From: Actinobacteria bacterium HGW-Actinobacteria-6
GTDB lineage: Bacteria > Actinomycetota > Coriobacteriia > Anaerosomatales > Anaerosomataceae
Direction: 5' to 3'
Assembly: GCA_002841295.1 (NCBI GenBank)
Contig: PHEU01000014.1
Location: forward strand, 1 to 48,348
DNA length: 48,348 bases
Below the pieces are notes generated by a model that saw nothing but the letters and a program-made list of their open reading frames with translations, was not told the origin of the DNA and made no database searches. The position numbers and the translations under genes are program-made. This document shows, piece by piece, positions 18,409 through 26,779 of this stretch (within the stretch, counting starts at the first letter, position 1; every line of letters begins with the position of its first letter).

Positions 18409-19356
18409 ATGCCCGAGATCGAAACGATCGACATCGCTATCATCGGTGGTGGCCCTGCCGGCCTGACCGCCGCGCTCTACGCATCCCGCGCAAGAGCCAA
18501 AACCGTTGTGTTCGAGAGTGGGCTTCCCGGTGGGCAGATCGTCACAACCGACTGGGTGGAGAACTACCCCGGCTTCCCGGACGGCATCTCGGGCACGGAT
18601 ATCGCCGAACTCATGCACCGCCAGGCCGAGAAGTTCGGTGCCGAGTTCCGCTCATTTGCAGCTATCGAGAAGATCGAGCCGCATGATCTCGACTTCTTGC
18701 TCACAAACGCCGAGGACGAGCAGGTCATCGCGCACTCGGTCATTATCGCGACCGGAGCAGTACCTAAGCGGCTGAACGTTCCGGGCGAAGCGGAGTTCAC
18801 CGGCCGAGGTGTGTCCTGGTGTGCCACCTGTGACGGCGCGTTCTTCCGCGACAAGGTCGTCGCGGTCATCGGCGGCGGAGACGCAGCCGTTGAGGAAGCG
18901 TTGTTCCTCACGAAGTTCGCCAGTCGCGTACACATCGTGCACCGTCGCGACGAGCTTCGCGCAACCAAGTGCATCCAGGAGAAGTGCGTAGCCAATGAGA
19001 AGGTCCAGTTCGAACTGAGCCGGGTAGTCACCGAGGTTGTTGGTGAAGACGGCAAGGTCGCAGGCATCAGGCTGGCGTCCACCAAAGGCGAACCGGAAGT
19101 CCTGCTGCCGCTTCAGGGCGTCTTCATCTTCGTCGGCGTCGAGCCGAAAGCTGATCTCGTGAGCGATCTGTGCGAACTCGACGGTGCGGGGTACATCAAG
19201 ATAGACCACAATGGTCTCACATCGTATCCTGGCCTGTACGCAGCCGGTGACGTCACTGACTCCGAGTTGAAGCAGGTCATCACGGCGGCTGCGAAGGGTG
19301 CCTCGGCGGCATTTGAAGCACTGAGATGGATTGACGAGAGGCTCTGTTCGATCTAG
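18409..19356 (+). CDS. trxB: Thioredoxin reductase
   Basis: This FAD/NAD(P)H enzyme reduces thioredoxin in the cytoplasm. The 315-residue protein has the FAD motif IAIIGGGPAGLTAALYAS, the redox-active WCATCDGAFF, the nucleotide motif VAVIGGGDAAVEEA and the C-terminal FAD motif YAAGDVTDS. GGAGGT stands ten bases upstream of the ATG. Thioredoxin itself follows 30 bases after the stop. The second Rossmann motif is followed by HRRDELRATK, close to the usual NADPH-binding HRRDxxRA. Confidence 0.96.
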   Translation: MPEIETIDIAIIGGGPAGLTAALYASRARAKTVVFESGLPGGQIVTTDWVENYPGFPDGISGTDIAELMHRQAEKFGAEFRSFAAIEKIEPHDLDFLLTNAEDEQVIAHSVIIATGAVPKRLNVPGEAEFTGRGVSWCATCDGAFFRDKVVAVIGGGDAAVEEALFLTKFASRVHIVHRRDELRATKCIQEKCVANEKVQFELSRVVTEVVGEDGKVAGIRLASTKGEPEVLLPLQGVFIFVGVEPKADLVSDLCELDGAGYIKIDHNGLTSYPGLYAAGDVTDSELKQVITAAAKGASAAFEALRWIDERLCSI

Positions 19357-19386
19357 GACAGACAACGCACCAGAAAGGAGCCCGGC

Positions 19387-19716
19387 ATGAGCGAGAACTT
19401 GAAGCACGTGACCGACGCCAGCTTTGAGACCGATGTCGTCAAGAGCGACAAGCCCGTTGTCCTCGACTTCTGGGCGCCCTGGTGTGGCCCGTGCCGCATG
19501 ATGGAACCGGTGCTCGAGGAGATCTCGACCGAGTATGAGGCCAAGATCGTGGTCGCCAAGCTCAACGTCGACGACAACCCCGGCACCGCCACCAAGTTCG
19601 ACATCCTGTCGATTCCGACGCTGCTTGTATTCAAAGACGGCGAAGTCGTGAAGAAGCTTGTCGGCGCGATGCCGAAGAAGCGCCTGATCGAAGAGCTCTC
19701 GCTCTGGCTCGGCTAG
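19387..19716 (+). CDS. trxA: Thioredoxin
   Basis: This is a dithiol carrier reduced by the neighbouring TrxB. The 109-residue protein has the classic active site DFWAPWCGPCRMMEPV, plus the conserved cis-Pro in SIPTLLVFKDGE. AAAGGAG precedes the ATG at good spacing. Confidence 0.97.
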   Translation: MSENLKHVTDASFETDVVKSDKPVVLDFWAPWCGPCRMMEPVLEEISTEYEAKIVVAKLNVDDNPGTATKFDILSIPTLLVFKDGEVVKKLVGAMPKKRLIEELSLWLG

Positions 19717-19727
19717 AACCAGATCAC

Positions 19728-20156
19728 GTGTCCCCACTCCGCATCATGGTCGTCGACGGGATGGGTGGGCGCATCGGCCAGGAGGTCGTGAGCCGCCTTC
19801 GCGCAGCCTTCGGTGAAGGTGTCGAGGTACTTGCAGTCGGAACGAACTCGACTGCAACCGCCGCGATGCTGAAGGCCGGCGCCAACCGCGGCGCTACGGG
19901 CGAGAACGCGGTGCGGATTACCGTCCGCGAGGCCGACGTACTCATCGGTCCCCTTTCGGTGCTTATCCCGAACTCGATGATGGGCGAAGTAACACCGCTC
20001 ATGGCAGAGGAACTCGCACTGTGCTCGGCGAAGAAGGTAATGCTACCTTTGACGAACCCCAGGATCGACCTGGTAGGGATCACGAAGACCCCGCTGCCCC
20101 ATCTGCTCGAGGAGGCCATACATATCGTGGCGTCCGCACTCGATAGGGAGGTGTGA
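19728..20156 (+). CDS. DUF3842 family protein
   Basis: This is a 142-residue cytoplasmic protein of the DUF3842 type, beginning with a nucleotide-binding-like IMVVDGMGGRIGQEVVSRL. The Gly pattern and alternating strands suggest a Rossmann-like fold, and the conserved stretch NSMMGEVTPLMAEE is present. Function is unknown. It starts at a GTG 12 bases after trxA, with a weak ribosome site; an ATG at 19746 is an alternative. It is followed one base later by the CooT-like gene, so the two are likely co-translated and may both relate to nickel or redox enzyme handling. Confidence 0.75.
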   Translation: MSPLRIMVVDGMGGRIGQEVVSRLRAAFGEGVEVLAVGTNSTATAAMLKAGANRGATGENAVRITVREADVLIGPLSVLIPNSMMGEVTPLMAEELALCSAKKVMLPLTNPRIDLVGITKTPLPHLLEEAIHIVASALDREV

Positions 20157-20157
20157 G

Positions 20158-20355
20158 ATGTGCGAGGCAAGAGTGATCCTGGAAGATGCCAACGGCAACG
20201 AAGTCGAGGCTTTCGAGGACATCACGACGATCGTGCCCGAGAACGGCGCGCTCAAGCTCTTCGACCTCTATGGCGGTCACAAGCCCGTCACCGCCGAACT
20301 CAAAGAAGTCCGGCTTCTCGACCATACGGTCGTACTGGCAAAGCTCGGCAGCTAG
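20158..20355 (+). CDS. CooT family nickel-binding protein
   Basis: The 65-residue protein begins MCEARVILEDANGNEV. CooT of the CO dehydrogenase maturation system has the same size, an MC N-terminus whose Cys2 binds nickel at the dimer interface, and a similar small beta-barrel pattern. The gene is one base after DUF3842 and a few genes before an ECF nickel/cobalt transporter and hyp genes. This supports a role in nickel binding or delivery, by inference to hydrogenase or CODH. Confidence 0.8.
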   Translation: MCEARVILEDANGNEVEAFEDITTIVPENGALKLFDLYGGHKPVTAELKEVRLLDHTVVLAKLGS

Positions 20356-20385
20356 CGCTGCCATGCGCTCCTAGGAGGAACATCC

Positions 20386-20631
20386 ATGTGTGAAGGTGGC
20401 ATCAACACCGGCCAGATGAAACTGGCCGTCGCAATGGTGAACGATTCCCTTGCACTGTCCCAGCAGTGGCTGGAGCAACTGCATCACCTTGCAGACCAGG
20501 GCAAGCGGGCGGCAACGAGCGCAGAACTCGCACAGGTCACCGTGTTGCTCGGGGAATCCCGCGAGAAGCTTGAGAGTGCTGTCAAGCAGCTGCACTTGAC
20601 CGACGATGATGTGTCGGTAGAACGACTCTAG
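20386..20631 (+). CDS. Unrecognised small Cys2 protein in the nickel cluster
   Basis: The 81-residue, mostly helical protein starts MCEGGINTGQMKLA, putting a Cys at position 2 just as in the CooT-like neighbour. The rest (LALSQQWLEQLHHLADQGKR, LLGESREKLESAVKQLHL) looks like a helical hairpin with three His. It has a strong AGGAGGA site. I know no family for it. Position between CooT and CbiM suggests a metal-related role, which is inference. Confidence 0.65.
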   Translation: MCEGGINTGQMKLAVAMVNDSLALSQQWLEQLHHLADQGKRAATSAELAQVTVLLGESREKLESAVKQLHLTDDDVSVERL

Positions 20632-20726
20632 TAGTTCCGCAAGTCGATGGCCCACTGAAGGGCCGAAGCGCGCTCCCTCGAAGGGTCGCACGAAACCCGT
20701 AGGCATCGATTTTGTGGGGGGTTCTC

Positions 20727-21665
20727 GTGCACATCCCTGATGGCATGCTCGACTCAAAGACCTGGATCACCGCGTGGGCCGGCTCGGCCGGCGTCCTCGG
20801 ATTCGCTGTCCGAGAAGTCAGACGCAAACTGACAGACTCCAAACTCGTGCTTATGGCTGTTCTCGCGGCGCTCATCTTCGCGCTGCAAATGCTCAACTTC
20901 CCTGTCGCAGGCGGCACCTCCGGACATTTCGCAGGCGGCGCAGCTGCAGCGATCATCCTCGGCCCGTGGCCTGCGGTACTTGTGATGTCGTGCGTACTTA
21001 TCGTCCAGGCGCTTATGTTTGCAGACGGCGGAATCACGGCCCTCGGTGCAAACATGGTGAACATGGCGATCGTCGGCCCGTTCATTGGCTGGTGGTTGTA
21101 CACGATGCTCACGCGCGCCAGCGCATCGCGCGGTCGAAGGACAGTCGCCGCATTCGTCTCAGCATGGGCGGGCTGCTTCTTCGCAGCGCTCTCAGCCGGA
21201 CTGATGCTTTGGATCTCGGGTCGGGTGCCGCTTGGCGCTGCACTCGGAGCGATGGGATTCTGGCACGCCATCATCGGCGTGGGAGAAGGGCTTATCACTG
21301 CGGGGCTTGTATCGTATCTACTCTCAGTCCGACCGGACCTGCTTGATGCGTCTGCCGAGACCCGCAAGGTCAGCATGTGGCCGGTAACGGCCACGCTCGG
21401 TATCACCGCGCTCGTAGCAGCCGGGCTGTCGTTCCTCGCGTCATCGCATCCCGACGGCCTCGAGTTCGTCTACTTCGAGAAGGGCCTGGGCGCGAAGTTT
21501 GCCGAGAAGACCCTGGTGAACAGCCCGATGCCTGACTACGTGTTGCCTGGCATCGGCAACGAATCGCTCGCCGGAATCCTCGCGGGAGTGGTGGGGCTCG
21601 TTATCACCGGTGCGCTCTTGTACGCAGCAGTCTCGGCCGTACGCACACGTCGGGCCAACGCATAG
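20727..21665 (+). CDS. cbiM: ECF nickel/cobalt transporter substrate-binding subunit CbiM/NikM
   Basis: This integral membrane S-component captures Ni2+ or Co2+. The GTG at 20727 is chosen because it gives the N-terminus MHIPDGMLD; family members use the N-terminal Met-His as metal ligands. GGGGGG lies just upstream. The 312-residue protein has about seven helices, with HFAGGAAAAIILGPWPAV and QALMFADGGITALGANMVNMA as family landmarks. A C-terminal extension with SSHPDGLE and a last membrane helix resembles a fused CbiN/NikN-like part. No separate cbiN is present. Hydrogenase-maturation genes downstream favour nickel as the substrate. Confidence 0.9.
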   Translation: MHIPDGMLDSKTWITAWAGSAGVLGFAVREVRRKLTDSKLVLMAVLAALIFALQMLNFPVAGGTSGHFAGGAAAAIILGPWPAVLVMSCVLIVQALMFADGGITALGANMVNMAIVGPFIGWWLYTMLTRASASRGRRTVAAFVSAWAGCFFAALSAGLMLWISGRVPLGAALGAMGFWHAIIGVGEGLITAGLVSYLLSVRPDLLDASAETRKVSMWPVTATLGITALVAAGLSFLASSHPDGLEFVYFEKGLGAKFAEKTLVNSPMPDYVLPGIGNESLAGILAGVVGLVITGALLYAAVSAVRTRRANA

Positions 21666-21688
21666 GTATCGCAAGAGAGGAGCGACGG

Positions 21689-22567
21689 GTGGGCGCAGTA
21701 CATAACGAGGGGCTGCACGAGCACGAGCACCGCCATGCCGACGGCACGGTGCACGGGCACGCGCACCACCACGTTCGCGATGCCGACCCGTCGCTCCGAG
21801 CACACGAGCACGCGCATGCAACCGCATTCGAGGGGCTGTCTGCTATCGCGTCTCCCCTCTCGGCACTCGACGCGCGCGCCAAGCTGCTTGCGGGGCTCGC
21901 GCTGATTCTTGGCTTCGTGACGACCACGCCGCTCCGGCCGGCTGAGCTTGCGCTTGCAGCGATGCTCTTTCTGTCGCTAACGCTCATCGGCAATTTGCCC
22001 GTCGGCAAGGTGCTCTTGAGGAGCCTACTCGTGATTCCATTCGCCGGCACGATTGCGCTCCTTGCGCCGCTTCAGGCGTCATGGGGGTCGCTCAACGCCG
22101 GCGGGTTGCTCGGCACGCAGGCGGCAGCCGGATGGGTCGCGGCGTACGCGATCCTGTCGAAGGCATGGCTCTCAACGCTCACGGTCGTATTGGTGAGCGC
22201 GACCACGCCAGTGCCAGAGTTGCTTGACGGGCTCCGCCGTCTGAAAGTCCCCGATGTCATGGTCATGCTGCTCGCCTTCATCTACCGCTACGCGGGGGTG
22301 CTCGGCAATCAGTTGCATTCAATGCGCGTTGCCGTGGCCAGCCGCGCCCCGCGCCTCGGGCGCATCGCGCACGTTCGACTCTACGGCAACCTCGCCGGCG
22401 CGATGGTGGTGCGTGCGTACGAACGCGGTGAGCGCGTGCACGCAGCGATGCTCGCACGCGGCTTCGACGGCACGCTCCCGACCGCCCGCACAACGCGCTT
22501 TGGTGCCGCCGAGATGCTCACCATCGCCTGCGCACTCATGACCGCTGCCGCGCTGGCGCTCTACTGA
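21689..22567 (+). CDS. cbiQ: ECF transporter membrane subunit CbiQ with His-rich N-terminus
   Basis: This is the EcfT-type coupling subunit that links the CbiM S-component to the ATPase. The 292-residue protein has an unusual hydrophilic N-terminal extension of about 45 residues, rich in His (HEHEHRHADG, HGHAHHH, HEHAHA), likely a metal-binding or sensing tail. The body has five or so membrane helices. The two EcfT Ala-Arg-Gly-type coupling regions are recognisable as VASRAPRLG and MLARGFDG. It starts at a GTG with GAGGAG upstream and lies 23 bases after cbiM. Confidence 0.9.
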   Translation: MGAVHNEGLHEHEHRHADGTVHGHAHHHVRDADPSLRAHEHAHATAFEGLSAIASPLSALDARAKLLAGLALILGFVTTTPLRPAELALAAMLFLSLTLIGNLPVGKVLLRSLLVIPFAGTIALLAPLQASWGSLNAGGLLGTQAAAGWVAAYAILSKAWLSTLTVVLVSATTPVPELLDGLRRLKVPDVMVMLLAFIYRYAGVLGNQLHSMRVAVASRAPRLGRIAHVRLYGNLAGAMVVRAYERGERVHAAMLARGFDGTLPTARTTRFGAAEMLTIACALMTAAALALY

Positions 22568-22580
22568 CCGAGGAGGACCC

Positions 22581-23336
22581 GTGCACGACACGCACCGCCC
22601 GATACTCGAGTTCGCGTCAACGCGATACGCGTACCCTGACGGCACCGAGGCGCTCCTCGGCATCGACCTGCGCATCAACGCGGGTGAGCGAGTCGCACTG
22701 CTCGGCCCGAATGGCGCCGGGAAGTCCACGCTCATGCTGCACACGAACGGCATCCTGCGCGCCTCGGCAGGGAGCGTCGCCGTGAGTGGCACACCGATCA
22801 CCGATGCGACCGTACGCGAAGTCAGGACGAACGTGGGTCTTGTCTTCCAAGATCCCGATGACCAGCTCTTCATGACGACGGTCTTCGACGACGTGGCGTT
22901 TGGCCCGCTCAACATGGGACTCACGCGCGAAGAGGCGGGCGACCGCGTGCACGACGCGCTTCACGCCGTTGGCCTCGCTGCCGAGGCGAGCAAGTCCGGA
23001 CAGCACCTGAGCTTCGGACAGCGCAAGCGCGTAGCACTCGCAACCGTCATCTCGATGCGGCCGGAGCTTCTCGTGCTCGATGAGCCGACATCGAACCTCG
23101 ACCCGCGTGCCCGCACCCATATGATCGAGTTGCTCTCGGCGCTTGATTCGACAATGCTCGTGGCAACGCACGACATGGATCTCGCGTGGACGCTCTGCGA
23201 CCGCGCCATCGTGCTCGACGGCGGCGTGATCGTCGCCGACGGACCACGCGAAGACGTGCTCGCTGACGAGGCGCTGCTCGGCGAACATGGACTGGAACTT
23301 CCGTGGGCCGTACGGCTCACGGCGCAGGGAGCGTAG
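22581..23336 (+). CDS. cbiO: ECF transporter ATP-binding subunit CbiO
   Basis: This ABC ATPase powers the CbiMQO nickel/cobalt importer. The 251-residue protein has Walker A LLGPNGAGKST, a Q-loop VFQDPDDQLF typical of EcfA/CbiO, a signature HLSFGQRKRVALA (LSxGQ with Phe in place of Gly at x), Walker B LLVLDEPTSNLD and the switch His VATHDMD. It starts at a GTG with GAGGAGG, 13 bases after cbiQ. Confidence 0.95.
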   Translation: MHDTHRPILEFASTRYAYPDGTEALLGIDLRINAGERVALLGPNGAGKSTLMLHTNGILRASAGSVAVSGTPITDATVREVRTNVGLVFQDPDDQLFMTTVFDDVAFGPLNMGLTREEAGDRVHDALHAVGLAAEASKSGQHLSFGQRKRVALATVISMRPELLVLDEPTSNLDPRARTHMIELLSALDSTMLVATHDMDLAWTLCDRAIVLDGGVIVADGPREDVLADEALLGEHGLELPWAVRLTAQGA

Positions 23337-23366
23337 GGGGCGGGGACTGCTACAATCGGAGGCACT

Positions 23367-23999
23367 ATGAAGTCGATCAAGAAGCCACACAAGACGGTCT
23401 TCGCAGACACGTCGGCAGGCGCACCCACGTACTGGGAGTGCCCGGCGTGCGGGTTCCTTTCGGGCGACCCCCGCTTCCTCGACCTCGAACACGCGTGCCC
23501 CGCATGTGGCGCCTCGGGCATTGAGCGTCGGCGCTTTCCATCCGATCGCGTACGCAGACTCGACGACCGCATCCGCGCCTACCAGGAACAAGGCGACGGC
23601 GAGATCGTCGTCATCTTGGTCATGGCGCTCCTTGAGACCATCCTCGAAGACATCGTCGACCGCATGATGAGCGCGCAAGGCGCCGACCTGAAGGTGCGCC
23701 GGGTGGTCATGGATTCGCAGCGCTCCATCGGGGTCCGTATCGGCAAGCTCTTCCCGGCGCTCGCAGGCGAAGAGTTCGAAGAGGCCGCTGAAGAGCTTGG
23801 CTACCGCGACTTTCCCAAGCGTTGGCGCACGATGCGTGAAGCACGCAACGCGTTCATCCACGACTCGCCGTTCAACGGTCCCCGCGAGCGTCTTGATGCC
23901 GAGATGGGTGCCGATGCCATGGTGCTCCTCGACCAGGCATACAAGCTGTTCGTCTTGCTCAACAACAAGTTCGTGGCCGACGGCCATCACCGGAGCTGA
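23367..23999 (+). CDS. Zinc-ribbon protein with HEPN-like helical domain
   Basis: The 210-residue protein has an N-terminal zinc ribbon (CPACG...CPACG, residues 25-50). A helical domain follows, with an acidic segment (ILVMALLETILEDIVDRM) and the motif MREARNAFIHDSPFNG. Arg-x4-His (RNAFIH) in a helical bundle is the signature of HEPN domains, many of which are RNases or RNA-binding. I cannot assign a specific family. It lies between cbiO and hypF with a good GGAGG site, and its stop is three bases before the hypF start, suggesting co-expression. Confidence 0.65.
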   Translation: MKSIKKPHKTVFADTSAGAPTYWECPACGFLSGDPRFLDLEHACPACGASGIERRRFPSDRVRRLDDRIRAYQEQGDGEIVVILVMALLETILEDIVDRMMSAQGADLKVRRVVMDSQRSIGVRIGKLFPALAGEEFEEAAEELGYRDFPKRWRTMREARNAFIHDSPFNGPRERLDAEMGADAMVLLDQAYKLFVLLNNKFVADGHHRS

Positions 24000-24002
24000 C
24001 GC

Positions 24003-26477
24003 GTGACAGCCGCGATCTCGCTGCACGTCACAGGCGTCGTCCAGGGCGTCGGCTACCGTCCGTTCGTCTACAACCTCGCGCGCCGTCTCGGCGTGACTGG
24101 CTGGGTGCGCAACGCCTCCGACGGCGTGTGGTGCCTGGCCGAGGGCGACCCCGAGACGCTCGCAACATTCGAACGTGCGCTTCGCGACGAGGCGCCGCCG
24201 ATGGCGGTCGTCGAGAGCGTAGTGGCCGAGGAGGTCGACCCGGAAGGCGCCGTTGAGTTCGTGATCATCGCCTCGCACGCCGAAGAAGGCGCGATGACGC
24301 TCGTCTCCCCCGACATCGCCACGTGCGATGCGTGCCGCAGCGAGCTCCTGGACCCGACCGATCGCCGCTACCGCTACCCGTTCATCAACTGCACCAACTG
24401 CGGCCCGCGATTCACGATCATCGATGACGTCCCCTACGACCGCCCGATGACGACCATGCGCGATTTCCCGATGTGTCCCGAGTGTTCCGCCGAGTATGGC
24501 GACCCCGCCGACCGCCGCTTCCACGCACAGCCCGACGCCTGCTTCGTCTGCGGCCCGCGCCTGTACCTCAATGGCAGCGGTAACGCCCCCGCCGACTGGG
24601 AGTGGAGTGCCGAGGTCGAAACCTCCCCCCGCCCACACCGTGACCACGATGCCGAGCGTACGCGCAGCGACGCCATCCTAGAAGCCGCGACCACGCTCCT
24701 GCGCGAGGGCGGCATCCTCGCGATCAAAGGCCTCGGCGGCTTCCAACTGGCCTGCGACGCCACCAACGAAGCAGCCGTATCCCGCCTGCGCGACCGCAAA
24801 CGCCGCTGGGGCAAGCCCTTCGCGGTGATGATGTCGACCCTCGAGCTCGCGAGCGAGTACTGCGAGATCTCCCCCGACGAGTCCAAGCTCCTAACAAGCC
24901 CCGCAGCCCCCATAGTCCTCCTCCGCCTACGTGAGAGTGTGGGGGCCTATGGCGAGTACGGGTGTGAGGACGAGGGAGCAGGCAAGTCCCTGGCGAGTTC
25001 CGCAGCCGGGGAAGGCGCCGAGGATGCGAAGCATCCGCAGGCGCCGAGGGCCCCCGGCAAGGACTGTTCGAGCAAGGGACTTGCCTGCTCGCTCGCTCCC
25101 GGACTGCGCGAACTCGGCGTGATGCTCCCGTACACACCGCTCCACCACCTGTTGCTCTCGGCGGTCGGCATCCCGCTCGTGATGACGTCCGGCAACCTCA
25201 GCGAGGAGCCGATCGCGACTGGCAATGCCGAGGCGCTCGAGCGTCTGGGCCAGATCGCTGACGCCGTGCTGCTGCACGACCGCGAGATCCGTTCGCGCTA
25301 TGACGACTCGGTGGCACGCGTGATCTCCTCGGGCACGGAATTGGTGCGGCGGGCGCGCGGCTTCGCGCCATTCCCGATCAGGCTCCCGTTCCGCTCGGAT
25401 GTGGATATCCTGGCGCTCGGCCCCGAACAGAAGAACACGGTGACGCTTCTCACCGGCGAGTATGCGTTCGTGTCGCAGCATATCGGCGACATGGAGAACG
25501 CCGAGACGTTCGCCGCCTTCGAGCGCACGATCAAGCTCTACAGCCGACTCTTCCGGGTGAACCCCGGCATCATTGCCTACGATTTGCACCCGGAGTACCT
25601 TTCGAGCAAGCACGCACTTTCGCTCGGACTGCCGGCCGTCGGCGTGCAGCACCACCACGCGCACGTAGCGGGCGTGGCCGCCGAGCACGGCATCGACGGC
25701 CCGTTCATCGGCGTAGCGCTCGACGGCACCGGCTATGGCCCCGACGGCACCATCTGGGGCGGCGAGGTGTTGCTCGCAACCCTCGGCGGATTCGATCGGC
25801 TCGCGAGGCTCTCGCACATGCCGATGCCCGGCGGCGCGGCTGCCGTCAAACGTCCCGCACGCATGGCTATCGGTGCGCTTGCAGCCGCAGGGCTGCTCGG
25901 CCACCCCGGTGCGGAATCGCTGCGATCTCGCCTGACCGAGGGCGAGGAATCCACCCTGCTGCGCATGATCGAGCGCGGCGTGAATTCGCCGCTCACCTCA
26001 TCGATGGGCCGCCTCTTCGACGCGATGGCTGCGATCTGTGGTGTGCGCGACGATGCGGGCTACGAGGGTCAGGCAGCCATCGAACTCGAGGCGGTCGCGG
26101 ACTCCTCGGCCCAAGGCACATACCGCTTCAGCATCACACCGGGCGAACCCGCCATCATCGAGAGCGCACCGGTACTTGAGGCCGCACTCGACGACATCGT
26201 CCGCGGCGTACCCGCAAGCACGGTCTCGACACGCTTCCACCGTGCGGTCGCAGCCGCTATAGTTGACCAGTGCAGCATGGCTTCAGCGTCTTCCGGGACG
26301 CGCGTCGTCGCCCTTTCAGGTGGCGTGTTGATGAACCGGCTCGTCATGGACGGTGCATTTTCCGGTCTCATCGACGCAGGGCTGCAACCGATCACACACG
26401 TCCGGCTCCCGGTCAACGACGGGGGCGTATCATTTGGGCAGGCCGTTGTGGCCTGGGCCCGGCGCCACGAAGTCTAG
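24003..26477 (+). CDS. hypF: Carbamoyltransferase HypF ([NiFe]-hydrogenase maturation)
   Basis: HypF converts carbamoyl phosphate to a carbamoyl-adenylate and transfers the carbamoyl group to the HypE C-terminal Cys, the source of cyanide ligands in [NiFe] hydrogenases. The 824-residue protein has an acylphosphatase domain (GVVQGVGYRPFVYNLARR) and two zinc-finger units (CDACRSELLDP...CTNCGPRFT, CPECSAEYGDP...CFVCGPR). A YrdC-like domain (LAIKGLGGFQLACDA) and a Kae1-like domain (VGVQHHHAHVAG) complete it. It is longer than usual (about 750) because a palindromic segment of about 60 codons interrupts the YrdC-like part between LLRLRES and APGLRELGVMLPY, with the frame kept. Confidence 0.95.
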   Translation: MTAAISLHVTGVVQGVGYRPFVYNLARRLGVTGWVRNASDGVWCLAEGDPETLATFERALRDEAPPMAVVESVVAEEVDPEGAVEFVIIASHAEEGAMTLVSPDIATCDACRSELLDPTDRRYRYPFINCTNCGPRFTIIDDVPYDRPMTTMRDFPMCPECSAEYGDPADRRFHAQPDACFVCGPRLYLNGSGNAPADWEWSAEVETSPRPHRDHDAERTRSDAILEAATTLLREGGILAIKGLGGFQLACDATNEAAVSRLRDRKRRWGKPFAVMMSTLELASEYCEISPDESKLLTSPAAPIVLLRLRESVGAYGEYGCEDEGAGKSLASSAAGEGAEDAKHPQAPRAPGKDCSSKGLACSLAPGLRELGVMLPYTPLHHLLLSAVGIPLVMTSGNLSEEPIATGNAEALERLGQIADAVLLHDREIRSRYDDSVARVISSGTELVRRARGFAPFPIRLPFRSDVDILALGPEQKNTVTLLTGEYAFVSQHIGDMENAETFAAFERTIKLYSRLFRVNPGIIAYDLHPEYLSSKHALSLGLPAVGVQHHHAHVAGVAAEHGIDGPFIGVALDGTGYGPDGTIWGGEVLLATLGGFDRLARLSHMPMPGGAAAVKRPARMAIGALAAAGLLGHPGAESLRSRLTEGEESTLLRMIERGVNSPLTSSMGRLFDAMAAICGVRDDAGYEGQAAIELEAVADSSAQGTYRFSITPGEPAIIESAPVLEAALDDIVRGVPASTVSTRFHRAVAAAIVDQCSMASASSGTRVVALSGGVLMNRLVMDGAFSGLIDAGLQPITHVRLPVNDGGVSFGQAVVAWARRHEV
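24972..25094. repeat. Palindromic element inserted in frame within hypF
   Basis: GAGCAGGCAAGTCCCT (24976-24991) is perfectly inverted at 25075-25090; with one mismatch the arms extend to 20 bases. Inside are further complementary blocks (GCCGGGG, GGCGCC, GGATGC-GAA-GCATCC at the centre). The whole approx. 120-bp segment can form one long imperfect hairpin. It encodes residues absent from typical HypF. It resembles the palindromic elements known to sit in frame inside genes of Rickettsia. Confidence 0.7.
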
Positions 26478-26497
26478 CGATAACAGGAGGTCCACGC

Positions 26498-26779
26498 ATG
26501 TGTCTCGGAATCCCCGCGAAGATCGTCGATGAACCCAACGACAACGGTATGGCCGAGGTAGAGATTCTCGGCGTGCGTCGTTTTGTCGGTACCCACATGG
26601 TGCCGGACGCAAAGGTTGGCGACTTCGTGCTCGTCCACGCGGGTTTCGCGCTTGAGATCATCTCTGAGCAGTTCGCGTTGGAGACGCTCGAGCTCTTCCG
26701 CCAGATGGAGCTTCCCGGCACCGAGGATCTTGAGCCGATGGAGCTCACCCCTATCGAGCGTCCGGCTCACCTGTCATGA
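26498..26779 (+). CDS. hypC: Hydrogenase maturation chaperone HypC
   Basis: This small chaperone binds HypD and the hydrogenase large-subunit precursor to deliver the Fe(CN)2CO unit. The 93-residue protein starts MCLGIPAKIVDEP. The essential Cys2 is exposed once Met is removed. The body VGDFVLVHAGFALEII is typical. ACAGGAGG stands upstream. It overlaps hypD by four bases (ATGA), indicating translational coupling. Confidence 0.95.
   Translation: MCLGIPAKIVDEPNDNGMAEVEILGVRRFVGTHMVPDAKVGDFVLVHAGFALEIISEQFALETLELFRQMELPGTEDLEPMELTPIERPAHLS

Noticed and set aside
20632-20726. Possible cobalamin or NiCo riboswitch before cbiM
   Set aside because: The gap is only 95 bases, with a GGCCC/GGGCC hairpin and no B12 box or recognisable NiCo core.
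22617-24647. A 676-codon minus-strand frame across cbiO, the HEPN-like gene and hypF
   Set aside because: It is antisense to three recognised genes; such long shadows are expected in GC-rich DNA with third-position bias.
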